Below the pieces are notes generated by a model, which saw only the letters and a list, made by a program, of their open reading frames with translations, had not been told where the DNA came from and did no database searches. The translations under genes and the position numbers were made by a program. A stretch of DNA of 64,000 bases from Porogramme epimiltina (lineage: Eukaryota; Basidiomycota; Agaricomycetes; Polyporales; Polyporaceae), in the NCBI GenBank assembly GCA_900155495.1, contig FTLJ01000349.1:1-64000 (forward strand), read 5' to 3'. Positions 47,897-59,759 of this stretch are shown one piece after another (position 1 is the first letter of the stretch; each line of letters begins with the position of its first letter).

Positions 47897-48100
47897 GCCA
47901 CCCGCTAGACCTCACGGGCATAGGGCGGGCGTGAACGCCCAGGGGTGCGCGGTCGTTGTGTCGCGTGAGGAACTCCCACCCACAAAAAGGGTATAGATAA
48001 AATTGGATCGAGGGGCACCAAAAGCCAAAATAAATGATCGCTGCCCAAGTCCGGACGCCCCCAATGTCCGCGGCCAGCCCTTAAAGAATCCATCATGAGA

Positions 48101-50187
48101 TCATGCACTATTCCGTGCCTCAAGGATCAGCTGTTCCGCACGCGCAGAGCGAGGCTTCACGATATAGTCGTAGACTTCGGGATGCCTATTTATGAGAAGG
48201 ATGTGAAAACCCATAATATGTAGACGACACGGCGAGGACACTTACAGTACAAGACCTGCCGCCGCCATCTTATGTTCGAGCTTTTGAGGCGCACCATGTT
48301 CGTCGAGAGGAGGGCGGATGTTAAATACGTGCAGAATAGAAGCGGCGAGAATAAAGAGCGAAGCCTCGGCAAAGTATCTCCCCGGACAGATCCTGTGGGG
48401 TCGCCATCAGTGATGGGTTCTCGACTGTGGAGTTCTTGGACAGAAGTTACCTCCTGCCGAACCCAAACGTAAAATCGGTCAGCTCGTTGCTCCTGGGATC
48501 GAGTTTGCCGTTGGCGTCTAAGAAACGCTCGGGGATGAATGTTTCTGGGTCAGGGAATACTTCTGGATCGCGTGATAGTGCCCTAGAGACATTAAGGTAC
48601 GTGAGCTAGCCGCAATTTACAAGAAAAAGGCGCGCATACCAGACGTTTACGGTCATGATCGAGCCCGCGGGAATGTAGTAACCGTTATACTCGTCATCCG
48701 TAACGGAGCAATGAGGAACTCCGATGGGTGTTACGGTATGCCACCGTAGGAGTTCTTTGAGAAGTGCATTAAGGTAGGGAAGAGATGCCTGATCCTTGAA
48801 TGTTGGTAGACGGTCGGGACCCACGACGGCATCTAGCTCTGCTTGCGCTTTACGCTGGACTTCGGGGAACATGGCCATTGCCAGGAAGAAACCTTGCATG
48901 GCCGCATGTGTCTATAGAACGCGCCGTCAGCTCCACCTACTTGTACAACTTCGAACTAGGACGCGTACCGTATCTGTCCCGGCTGTGTTGACGGTAGACG
49001 TTTAGCGTGCGGCCACCCTTGGTAGAGCAGTGAGCCCACCTGTGTATATCACAATCGCGAGCTTCTTGGCGAATTCTTCTACATCGGGCTCTCCGCCGCC
49101 TTGAAGGTCGTAGGAATTGGCGTTCTCCGTGAGGCGGGTGACGAATGACTCTCGCACAATGCCTGCATTCTACACGCGACGATGTCCGTTATTTTCCCAT
49201 GACTACGCCGGGCATGTGTCAATGGTCTTACCAGGCCGTCCACTGCAGTAGTGTGCAACTTGTTGAGGGTATCGAGGAAGTACGCCTTCGCATCGGCGGC
49301 ATATCGCTTGAATCCTCCGCCAGGGAACCACGATGGTAGGTAACGCAGACTAGGTACCGCCTCGACGGGGAATCGGCCGGGTACTGATATTACTTCCCCA
49401 ACCTCCGAGATTCCCTGAACCATCTTGTAATACTTGTCGTCAGTTTCCACGATGTCGATGCCGTATGCAACACGCATCAACGTAGAGGCAAAGGCGCTAA
49501 TCGACGTCAGTCTTCCTGATTCTCCTAGCGACCAACAGCAGTACACTCACAACTTGACTTGTCCGGCTACATCTTGCGGGGATGCCTTAAGTAGCGAGGG
49601 GAGTAGACGACGTGCCCCTACGAGCTGGATGGGTTCGAAGCGCGAGACCGCATCAGCATTGAAGGACTGGTGGAACACGCGTCTATGCAGTCGCCACTGG
49701 TTTCCATAGTTGGCGATCGTGAAAAAGCAGTCCAGACCAGTCCTAGTGGAACGTCAGCCCGTAGGATTACAAACGGAATAGGACTAGCATAGACGCACAA
49801 CTTCGCCATAATCGATTGTGGGCGGTCGGAGTAGTTCGCCGACCTCTTCTCGAGAAGTTCACGTGCCGCATGATGGGAGCCTAAGAGGACCATGTGCTGC
49901 CCCAACGCGTTCAGGTAGACGACGTCCCCTATAGTTACGAGAAGTGTCAGAGATTGTTATACAGGGCCTGCGAGGCAACTGGCCATACCGTATTTTTGGG
50001 ACATTTCGAGGTATTTGTGGCCCAAACGCTCACTGGGTAAGTGGAGAGCATTGCCGAGCAAGGGGAGTGGTGGAGGGCCGGGAGGCAAGTGGAGGCGTTT
50101 TCTACGCGTGCGGGCTTCTCTCAAAGCCACGACGATGACTATCCCAACGAGAGCCCACGTCCAAAGCACAGATGATACTGAAAGCAT
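48101..50187 (-). CDS. Cytochrome P450 monooxygenase 4
   Basis: ATG 50187 opens MLSVSSVLWTWALVGIVIVV, then LHLPPGPPPLPLLGNALHLP. Conserved blocks: ELLEKRSANYSDRP, YGNQWRLHRRVFHQSF, AFASTLMRVAYGIDI, LRYLPSWFPGGGFKRYA, YTAGTDT (I-helix, split by introns), LNALLKELLRWH, TFIPERFLDANGKLD, and FTFGFGRR joined to ICPGRYFAEASLF. The C-terminal exon reads HPEVYDYIVKPRSARAEQL and ends at TGA 48101. It is closest to P450 5, with which it shares long runs, so the two look like the youngest tandem pair. Intact by eye. Confidence 0.85.
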
Positions 50188-52350
50188 GGCGGGTAGTAGC
50201 AGTGCGGAAGATGCGGGGGGTCTCGGCAATATTAACGGTTTATATGGGGCCTGACGATCGTGAGAAGTTTGCTCCTTTACGTCTCCGGGAAGATTTGACG
50301 GCAGCTGATGTCGAGGAGCGGCTTCGGGCCTTCAGCGCGGCGCATCCCGACGCGGCCTCGAGCATGGGCGCTAATTGCTCGTACGGGGAGGACCGTCGCC
50401 ACGAATGCGGCGGGATATTCTGGCCTAGCAGTTGCCACGCCGAATCCGAGTTGTTCGTAGTAACAGCCGAGTTTCCATTCATTGGGATCAGGTCGTTCTA
50501 AATAAGGGAGTTTGCGCGCATGATGAGGAGCTGCTGTAGTGTGGAGAAGAAGGGACAGGAAGGGACACCCTACGCCGTGTGCGCGGACTGTGTGTAGGTG
50601 CCCATCAAGGTGCGACAACAAAAGAAGGCGCGGCTCTCGTTATGACCGCCCGAGGGTTCCAGAACGCGGTCACCGGTATAGGCCTAGCCGGACGGCTGAA
50701 ATGGGCGATGCCGACGCTCCTGGGAGCACGTTTGATCACCGTTAGCTGCACGACGCTACATGTAGGCCAAGCCGCCGACATAGGGATCGACCTCACCTCG
50801 TTGTCTCAGACCCGCACGGGGCTGTGAAGACCCTGCGATGAACGCGCGGCGTTGCGGCGCGCTGGCAGCGAAAGGTCGCCGGGTGGAGTCGCGCGCTGCC
50901 TGTGGCGTAGGCAGAACGCCGCCCGTGCCGCCCGAAAGATCCTCGTGCTTGGAGGCCTCTGTTCCAGGATCAGAACTCTCATATCTCTTAATATTAACAG
51001 GAAATCAGTCCCACCTCTACGGCGTTCTAATACCGTCGGCCGCACCTCTCGCCCTCCTCACTCATGGGAGGAATCGCCGACAGGTACTGCTTGCCGACAT
51101 CCAGTCTGAGTCCGGCGTCCACGACGGACTGGACTGGACATGGCGCCACAAAGGGAAGAGTTACGGACCCCTCGGGACCGGTAAACCTAGTCGGCCCAAC
51201 CAACAGATATGTCAGCGCTGACGAATAGATGATGGACATGTGAACGCACCCAGTGAGTATACCAGCGTCCCGCCACCATCACACCTGTCCACCCGAAAAG
51301 CTCGTTCCATGCTTGAGCTCGCGCGCCCTTTGCATCCGCGGAGCGTCGACTTGGCAATCCGGTACCCGCGCCCCGTTGCCGTTGCCGTCGGTTTCTTTCC
51401 CCTGCCCCGAAGTTCGCACGAAGGGGGAGATTAGGTTGCGAAACCCCGCGGAACCCTGAAGTGAATGAATGCCGCGTCTTGATGCGTAGCTAGAACGCGT
51501 CCTTCCGCTAAGATCCGATTAAGGTCCCTTCCGGGCGTCGACCCTGAAGGCCGCGGAACGCCGTGAGTTCGCACTTTTCGCGGGTGAGACGGACCTGATA
51601 GTTCCCGCTGAGAAGAGGGACACTCACAGTTGTTTGACCTATCCAACCTTCGAGTTTGTTGCGTATCCACATGTTGGGAGGGTTGTGACGGAGTAACCAG
51701 GCGGAACATTACTTCAGATCTTGACGGTGAGCTGAGATTCTTGAGCAGGCGAGGCCATTCAGGGCGCTGGCAGCCGTTCAGTGTGTTGGTCTACGGAGGC
51801 ATTATTTCGGTTCAGTAGGCTGAAAAAATATAAGCAGAAGTGGGAGGTGACGAGGGCGTGTTATGTTGAAAGCGGAGGCAGAAACCAACGTCACATTGCC
51901 GAAGTCCAGGAGAGCCATGGCACTCTACAGGGAAAGTAATTCCCACGGATACATTGAAATGATAGTCTAGCAGATGCAACCGTATAAAGATACTCAAACA
52001 GCAAGCAACGCAACGTCGACACGAATTAAGCCATCTACCCTCAGCGGGTACCCAGCTAGCCAACCTTGGCTTGAATTATGACACTGCATTGCCCAAATTG
52101 CGCGCGAACAGGGTACTTGTTCATTCGACGAAGGAGCACGTGACCCACTAGACCAAGTTACCTCAGTACCTCAGCGGACGTCAAGGTGTTCCTCGACAAA
52201 TAGAACTCATAATGGCTTGAACATGGGACACTCCTACTATACACCTGTGTTCGATGCTGGTGAGTACAGAGTCAACATCTCCTAAGCCTATGTTCCTCTC
52301 ATTATTCATATCTACCACTCAACCTAGCACACGAATTCATTCCGAGCGTT
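50188..52350. other. Spacer between P450 4 and P450 5
   Basis: Two kilobases without a supported gene. ORFs up to about 127 codons occur, but none carries a family motif and several overlap on both strands. It could hold a decayed gene I cannot recognise. Confidence 0.4.
50238..50247 (-). promoter_or_regulatory. TATA box of P450 4
   Basis: CATATAAACC on the minus strand, about 50 bases upstream of the start codon. Confidence 0.6.
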
Positions 52351-54424
52351 TTACATAACGGGTTCCACGATGAGCCGCGCCGCACGTTCAGAGCGGGGCT
52401 TAACCACGTAGTTATATACCTCCGGGTGCCTTTTGAGAGATTAGTAATCAGCAATGCAAAAACTATGTAGGATAGTGTGCTCACGAGAGCGCTCCATGAG
52501 AGGCCTCCTTGTGCTCCAGCTTCTTCGGCACACCGCGTTCGTCCACCGGCGGCAGGATCTGGAAGACGTGAAGTAGCGAAGCCGCGAGGATGAACAGAGA
52601 CGCTTCAGCGAAGTAGCGACCCGGGCATATCCTGTAATATTCCGGTCAGACGCGGATCACCGGAGAACTCGTACGGCACTGACCGCCGACCAAATCCGAA
52701 CACGAAGTCGGACGGGTCTCCTTTGCTCAAGTCGAGTTCCCCGTTGGCGCCCAGGAATCGCTCGGGTTTGAACGCTTCCGGTTCAGGGAATACGTCGGGA
52801 TCGTGAGTGAGATGCCTGTGAAGCATGAGATACATCAGGGAGACGTATAGACCAGGAAAAGTATAAATACGCACCAGACGTTCGCTATCACCGTCGTTCC
52901 GGCTGGAATGTAGTAACCGTTGTACTCGTCGTCGGCCACCGTGGAGTGCGGAACGGCGATGGGCGTGATCGTGTGCCACCTCATGACCTCTTTGAGGAGG
53001 GCATTGAGGTACGGCAGCGAGGCTCGGTCGTCGAACTCCGGAAGCCGATTAGTACCGATCACCCTGTCCAGTTCTTCTTGAGCTTTACGCTGGGCTTCGG
53101 GATGCATCGCCATGGCGAGGAAGAAAGCTTGCAGCGAGTTGTAGGTCTGTGCATATGAAACAAAACGGTGAGCATTATCCCAGCGCGAGCAGGACGGAAA
53201 GGCTCACTGTGTCCGAACCCGCTAAGAATAGTATCCCAGCATCGTGGTGAGCAAGTACTATTTCCCCATGAAGAGGCGCCTACCGTTGTAGATGGTGATG
53301 GCCAAGTGCTTGATGAACGTCTCCACGTCGTGCTCTCCTCCACCCTCTAGATCGTACGAGGCAGCGTCCTCCAGCAAGCGCGATACAAATGAGTCCTTTC
53401 CGACACCGGTGTGCTATCACCATGTCCATCAGCTAAGGAGCCCCCAGGTGCCACAACGTGACATCACCCACCAGACCATCCATTGCACCCTTGTAGAGTT
53501 TGTCGAGAGCGTTGTGAACGAAAGAGTTCGCGTGGGAAGCATACTTCTTGAAACCGCCGCCAGGGAACCACGAAGGGAGGTAAAGAAGGCTGGGAATGGC
53601 CTCAACCGGGAAGCGACCCGGGACGGCGATCGTTTCGCCAACAGATCCAATCCTTTCGATCGTGTTGAAGTACTCGTCATTTCCTTCCGTTAGCTCGATG
53701 CCGTAGGCGACGCGCATCAAAGTTGATGCAAAAGAGCTGCAGTGGGAAATAGTCAAGTTCCTGTAGGACCGCGTGTTCCAATAACGCACGTACAATTTGA
53801 CCTGCGCTGAAAAGTCGTTCGGCGATTTAAGAAGAGCGGAGAGAAGCCGGCGAGCATATGCAAGCTGGATGGGTTGATAGTTCTCAACAGCCTCTGAGTT
53901 GAAAGATTGGTGGAAAACGCGGCGGTGTAGCCTCCATTGGTTACCGTAGCTCTTGAGGACGAAGATACAATCCAGCCCAGTGCTATGTACATTTATGTGA
54001 GTGCCTCATGATACTCAAGGTCAGTAATAGGGCACGTACAGCTTTGCCATAATAGACTTCGGCCGATCAGAGTAGTTCGAAGATCTCTTTTCTAGGAGCT
54101 CTCGCGCAGCCTTGTACGAACCGAGGACGAGGATAGACTGCCCCATCGTGTTGAGATAGACGAGCTCGCCTAGTAACGAGAAGAAACGTCAGCATAGGAG
54201 CAGAAATACAGACCCCAAAGCGTACCATATCGGTGGATAAGCTCTTGGAAGCCTTCTCCCAGATGCCCACGAGGGACATCGAGCGCATTCCCGATGAGAG
54301 GAAGAGGGGTAGGGCCTGGAGGCAAGTGTACACGCCTCCGGCGAGCCCTAGAATCCAGCGCGATCACGGCGACCGCGGCCGCAACGAGGGCCCAGGTCCA
54401 CAATGAGGGGGAGTCGAAGAGCAT
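52351..54424 (-). CDS. Cytochrome P450 monooxygenase 5
   Basis: ATG 54424 opens MLFDSPSLWTWALVAAAVAV, then VHLPPGPTPLPLIGNALDVP. Conserved blocks: ELLEKRSSNYSDRP, YGNQWRLHRRVFHQSF, SFASTLMRVAYGIEL, LLYLPSWFPGGGFKKYA, LNALLKEVMRWH, AFKPERFLGANGELD, and FVFGFGRR joined to ICPGRYFAEASLF. The last exon reads HPEVYNYVVKPRSERAARL and ends PVM at TAA 52351. The sister gene is P450 4. No TATA box was found at the distance seen in P450s 1-4. Intact by eye; substrate unknown. Confidence 0.85.
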
Positions 54425-57400
54425 AGCGTACTAGATGGTTGGGGGGCAGCAGCACGTCCCATGGCTCGCATTAAGAGAGATCCCCGAAGGGTGGTACGGT
54501 TGGTCGGCTGATGGTTCAGCACGACAGCCCTGCGAACACAAGAAGCATCAGTGACCTCGGTAGCTGAGTGCGGGGAAACAATACGGCGTACTGATAGAAG
54601 CGAGCGGACTGGAAAGGGGAATAGAAAAACCGAATACCCTTCCACGGGGTATGAAAGACGTACTTATCCATGCATTGTTGTGCTTCTTCGCACAGGTTGA
54701 TGTAAAGAGTTTCTCGTTCAGGAACTGTCGTCGATGTTTTGCGCGTGATATTGGTCGGCTCGAGACCTTCAACATCGTACGACGCCCCCCTCCCCTCTTC
54801 TACAGGCATCATCCATAAACATGTATGTCTGCGCAACTTCGTGCCAGTTTGGCCGTTGCTGGTTTCGAGTTACTGTCACGAGAAAAGAGTAAGGTCAGGT
54901 TCCTATTCTTACTCATGGCTGTAGACATACCTAAACATAAATCAAACTTGGTTGCTTCGGAATAAGAGGCGACGGAACGATTTCCGGGCGAATTCTGATA
55001 TCCACGGAGAGAAGCAACGGAGCAATGCACATCGAGGCAAGGCGTGTCCCCAGATCCGTATATGCCGTAGGATGAGATGACATCCGGGCACCGGAACCGG
55101 CGCCCTGAACCAGGACTTGACCTGTGTTCTTACGTTGGCCCCCCGTTGTGCGGAAAAGTAAGGTTGAAGATGGCAACGAAAGAATACCCCGTTCGGATAG
55201 CCCCGGTTCCTATCAACACGCAGAGTTAGCGTTCGAACTGAACAATCAGCACGTGGAAAGTGAACCTATACTACCAGACATTGCCCCTATCCCCACCGCT
55301 GTCATGAATCATATTCCGAGCCGCGCGCCTCGTGGTCCGCCTGTAGGCACTCTTCAAGTATGTTATGAAGCGCTAGATGCGGATTTCCATATCTCCCACA
55401 CGGCCAGCGCATGTATGGCGGACCGACGAGAAAACTGAGAAAGTGCTAACATTCGCTTTGTTTCTCATGCCCCAACAACTCATGAACGTAATGAAGTAGG
55501 ATCATCGCAATCACGGACCTCAAACCCGAGCTCAGGTCCCAGGATGTTTCGGTGCCTGGCGAGTCTTCCCCGCCTTTCCCCTCCTCGGAGCGACGGTCTT
55601 GAGCCCCGCGGAGCCGACGCTACAATCCTGCCTATGACTTGAAATTGCAGTGGTAAGGTGGCCGAAAGGAACGTCTCCTGGAATGATTTCCTATCCAGTT
55701 GACACACGAAACGGAGGGAAAGGGAACTATGTGGATGTAGAGACACAAAAAGGAGTAGCATTGCACTAGTGTCATTACGTGTCCTATGCGCACCAAATAG
55801 GATCTCTTGACGCTGACGTAACTTCTCTGGGCACCATCCATCCCTCTCGTCATGCAACCCCCCAATCGGCCACCAGTACCAACATGAGCAGGCAGGCTCC
55901 AATTGCTTCACAAGCTGTTCTTGTCTGGATTATGTTCAAGTCGAGGAAGCCGGATCTTGACTCAACGGGAATCATTGGCGCCGTCGGCGGTGGTAAACTC
56001 GTCAACCTATGAAACTCCGCCGCAATCTCTCTGTCGATACAGCCGAGGAAGGAGCCAGAGGTAGAGTTTTGTCAAGGGGAGAAGTAAGCAAAAGGTCAAG
56101 TCGAGGATAGAGACGGGAGTGTACGAAATGTATAGACGACGGCTGAGAAAGTCAAAATATTCCCACGACTAGCTGATGGTCTTATGGGGTTTGGAAATGA
56201 ATAGAATCGCGTGTCTTATCCGGACAGAGTTCAAGGCAACTCTGAGGCTCCAACCTGAAGCCTCCTTGGGTGGATGTTCGGCAGGACTATAGGTCGCCAC
56301 GTCGCCCGATCATACTACAAAGAACAAAATATATTGCAGAAGGTACAAGACCTTCACAGTCGTCTACGTAACGTCTACACGTTGTCCGCAAATGTGACTC
56401 GCCTGAGCGACTCGAAAGTGTTCCGTGATGAGCTGGGCAGCACGCTCAGAGTGCGGTCTAATAACGTCATTTCACACCTCAAGCCGCTTACTGAAGTGTA
56501 TAGGTGAGCAAGACTCAACCCTTGAGAGGACGCCGAGGCTATAGCAACCGTACGATTCCGTCCTCGTGCCATTCAAAGACGGCTATAACTCGCACGAAGG
56601 GGTGAGTGGTCATGTCAAAGCGTCATAGAAACGGACGTACCATGATAGAACGAAGCCAAGTGAAGATGCCCGGGAAGGACGAAACAAGACGGTGTCTCCT
56701 CCGATCGGTGATAACTCAAGGACAATCCACCAATGAGGACCAGGACAGACACACGTCATGCTACAACCTGTCCGTTGAAGATCATACCATATGTTGTGGC
56801 GTTGTGGTGATGTTCGGGTTTATCGTTCAGCGCTGGTTGAGACAATGATAGGGTTGTGGGGTGTCCTGCTACCGATAAGATGGTGAATGGCGAGATCCAT
56901 TCAAGTCGGTGACACGTACAGAGTCAATGGCGAAGTGAAGTTGATTTAAAAGCGGTCAGCTCCTCGAATGTGGTACCAGTGTGGACTGAACGTGACCACA
57001 TTCATGACGCCACTGCATAACACCAGGCTGCAGAGTTACTACACGTCAACATATGCATGTGTTAAGAATATCATGTCAACGAACATCAGACACTCACACT
57101 CGAAGCCCCCAACCAACCAAACTTGTGTCTCTGGCGCCCTTCACTGCCCTGAGACTAGTAGGACTGAGTCTACAAAACCATTGAATGATTCAGCTCCCGA
57201 AAAGTCTTCCCCGCATTATGTCCCTCGGAGTCATCATCCTAAGTTCCGCGGAGACGAGCTAAGACGAGACCCTCGCCATGGCTGTCTCCATTCTCGTCCA
57301 GTCGCCCCGACCTAACTCGAGGAACGGTGAGGGTAGCTCGGCAGCCAAGACAGCCAGGGGTAAGACGACTCTCCCTCAGGCTGTGGCGCTCGGTGCTAGC

Positions 57401-58366
57401 GCGTGCGTCGCATCTAGAGGAATAACGGGAGAAGGGGGATTTGTATGCGGGCGACTGAGCTCACTGGTGTCTACCCGACAAGTAGACTGTATTGTAAAGT
57501 TGCGCGCCACCTCCCATGCCGCACACGCCCCCTGCCCCCATCCCCAAGCCACCCACAGCCCATAGCCACGCCCCGCCCTATACCAAACACACTGTATAGC
57601 TGAAGAGCGTGCCAACATCACCTCGCGGTCCAAGGCACACAGTGCTCTTCGTTCAGTGTTGTTACATCTTGCACGACATGTACTATCGATGAATCCTAAT
57701 TGCGCTGAGACGTGTGTTGGTGGGACTGAATACTTGGGAAATGGATAGCGACAGAGACGGTAGAGACAGTGGACGCATTGGCATGAAATGAAAATACTGG
57801 GTATCGAGCCGAAAGAAAGTACTAAGCCAATTCAAATCCCGCATCACTCCCACGATTAGTTTGTCGGTCTTGATATGACACTATAAGGCTCTTATAAGGC
57901 TGTCATCAAGTGCTACTAACATCTGTGTTGGACTGACTGACCTCTTCAACAGGATCTAGCGATGCCAATCGTGAAGCTTCGGAACCCCGACTCTAACACT
58001 AGCGCTATGATTAATGGAGCGTGCCATCGTACCCTCTTGCGCATCATCGTGAACGTCATTGCCAAGCGAAAATCAAATCATCGTATGCATTCGGGTCTAC
58101 CGCCATCACTACAGATGGTCAGTAAGTACAATGACAACAAGATCTCGAAACGTAACGCGGATTAGATATTATACCGAAACATGACCATGACAATGGAAGT
58201 CGTCCAAGGCGTGCATTACACACTTCACATGGAGAGCATCAATGACCCCAACCTGTCCCGAGTTGTACCTGCAAGGGGCAGCCCGAGCGCGCGTACTATC
58301 AGAGGTGCGACGAGCCACCGACGTTCGCCTAACCAGGAGTGCCACCCGCACGAACCAAACACACGC
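54425..58366. other. Long spacer between P450 5 and the velvet gene
   Basis: Nearly 4 kb with no gene I can support. A minus-strand ORF at 54516-54836 contains ERETLYINLCEEAQQCMDKYV, which looks protein-like but matches nothing I know; it may be a leftover exon. Another plus-strand ORF (56274-56507) has a helical look (NILQKVQDLHSRLRNVYT) with no family motif. Confidence 0.4.
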
Positions 58367-59759
58367 TCACCAAGCCGCGTACGTGTTTCCCGGGCCCATC
58401 TCCACCCCTGCAGAAACCGAGCCTGCGCCGTGCGCGGGGCCAGCGGGGACACCGGGCCCCGCCTCGCTCGGGCCCCAGCGCGCCGTGGCTATCGGGGGTA
58501 GCATGGACGACGACGGCGCGCTTATCCTCGTACCAGAAGGCGGGGAGGGAGGATAGGGCCAGGCTACCGACTGCCCGCCTCGGGAGTACACGGGAGCGTT
58601 GGCCGGGCCGTCGTCGTAATCATCACCATCGTCCTCGTTGTGCCCGGCCGCAGCGTCGCGCGTCCGCCGTTTCCCCGTCCTACGTTCTTTTTCGCGGATG
58701 TTGACGCGTATGCCGGCCCGTGCGAGGAGCTGTAGGGAGAAATGGAGATGATGGCGGGTGAGCGCGGTGAGAAAGGCTCGAGGGTGATAAGGGGCGCACC
58801 TTGGTGAGTTCCGTCGAGGGGGGGAGGCCGGGGAAGCTCTTGGTAGAGAAGATTTGGAACGCGCCACCAGTGCACTCTGCAAGAATGGGCATCTTTCCGG
58901 CGCCATATGCCTTGCCGTGGATGTCGAAGACACGGTATCGGAGCCGGAACCATCCTTCGCGCTTGACGGCGATGTCCTGAGTGGGTATCGTATCGGTAGG
59001 ACGGCACTGAGTAAGGAAGACGAAGTAAAACACACCGAGAACACGAACAAGGCCATATTGTGGTTTGCGTGCTCTACCACTGTACACATGCTGAAAGTTT
59101 GTCCTGATAAGAGTTCCGTGCATGGGCTCCGGGCGTCTGGGCTAATAGAGTGGGCACTGGTGCTGTTGTGGGTCGCACCAGACGTCGAGGCGACTGGCGA
59201 GGATCCCTCCCAGATGTCCACGGGGCTCGAGCGCAGGCTCTCTTCGCTCTTGAAGGATGGAGCAAAAGAGAAAGGTCGGGTAGATGGCAGAGGCGACGAG
59301 TTCGGTGAGTGCAGTTGGGCTGTGGGAGCATCCGGGCACGTGGCAGGGAATAAATCCACGTGGCATAAGAGCCCGAAAGTGAGCGATTCCCTGCAAAGTC
59401 CGAATGCCAGAGACAGATGTGAAGCTCTACCCCAGAAAGAAAGAAGCCATTGCGATGACCCACCCGTCAAACTCGAACTCCTTTTCGTCTTCGAATGGTC
59501 CTCCTGGATTCCGCAGCTCGAACAGCCGGAAGCGCACGACGGGCGGGGGATCGAGGGGCCGTTTGTCCTTGTATCCAAACCTGTGATAACAGCCCATGAT
59601 GGCATCCTGCCGGTGGGGGAGAACGAAAAACAAGAGAGCGTACCTGCGGCCAATGTCTGCCTTCTGCAGCTCGTCGATTTGGCAACGCACTGTGCGCCCG
59701 GCAAACGGTCCGGTCTCGAACGTGAACCATCCGCCAATTTCTGGGGTCGTGGGCGCCAT
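58367..59759 (-). CDS. Velvet-domain regulator
   Basis: A member of the velvet family, fungal DNA-binding regulators that link development with secondary metabolism. ATG 59759 opens MAPTTPEIGGWFTFETGPFA. Domain pieces over about six exons: GRTVRCQIDELQKADIGRR, then (intron 3' end at ATCACAG) FGYKDKRPLDPPPVVRFRLFEL, LLCHVDLFPA, a Ser-rich insert of about 65 residues, DIAVKREGWFRLRYRVFDIHG, MPILAECTGGAFQIFSTKSFPG, and LPPSTELTK joined to LLARAGIRVNIREKERRTGKR. The RPLDPPP block and the GLPPSTELTK end are family hallmarks. The C-terminal tail is Pro/Gly-rich and ends GNTYAAW. Splicing around SGQTFS is uncertain. Which subclass (VosA, VelB or VelC) is not clear. Confidence 0.85.

Noticed and set aside
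58367..59737. A single 456-codon minus-strand ORF over the velvet locus
   Set aside because: Its frame matches only part of the velvet domain; the conserved blocks lie in different frames and need introns to join them.
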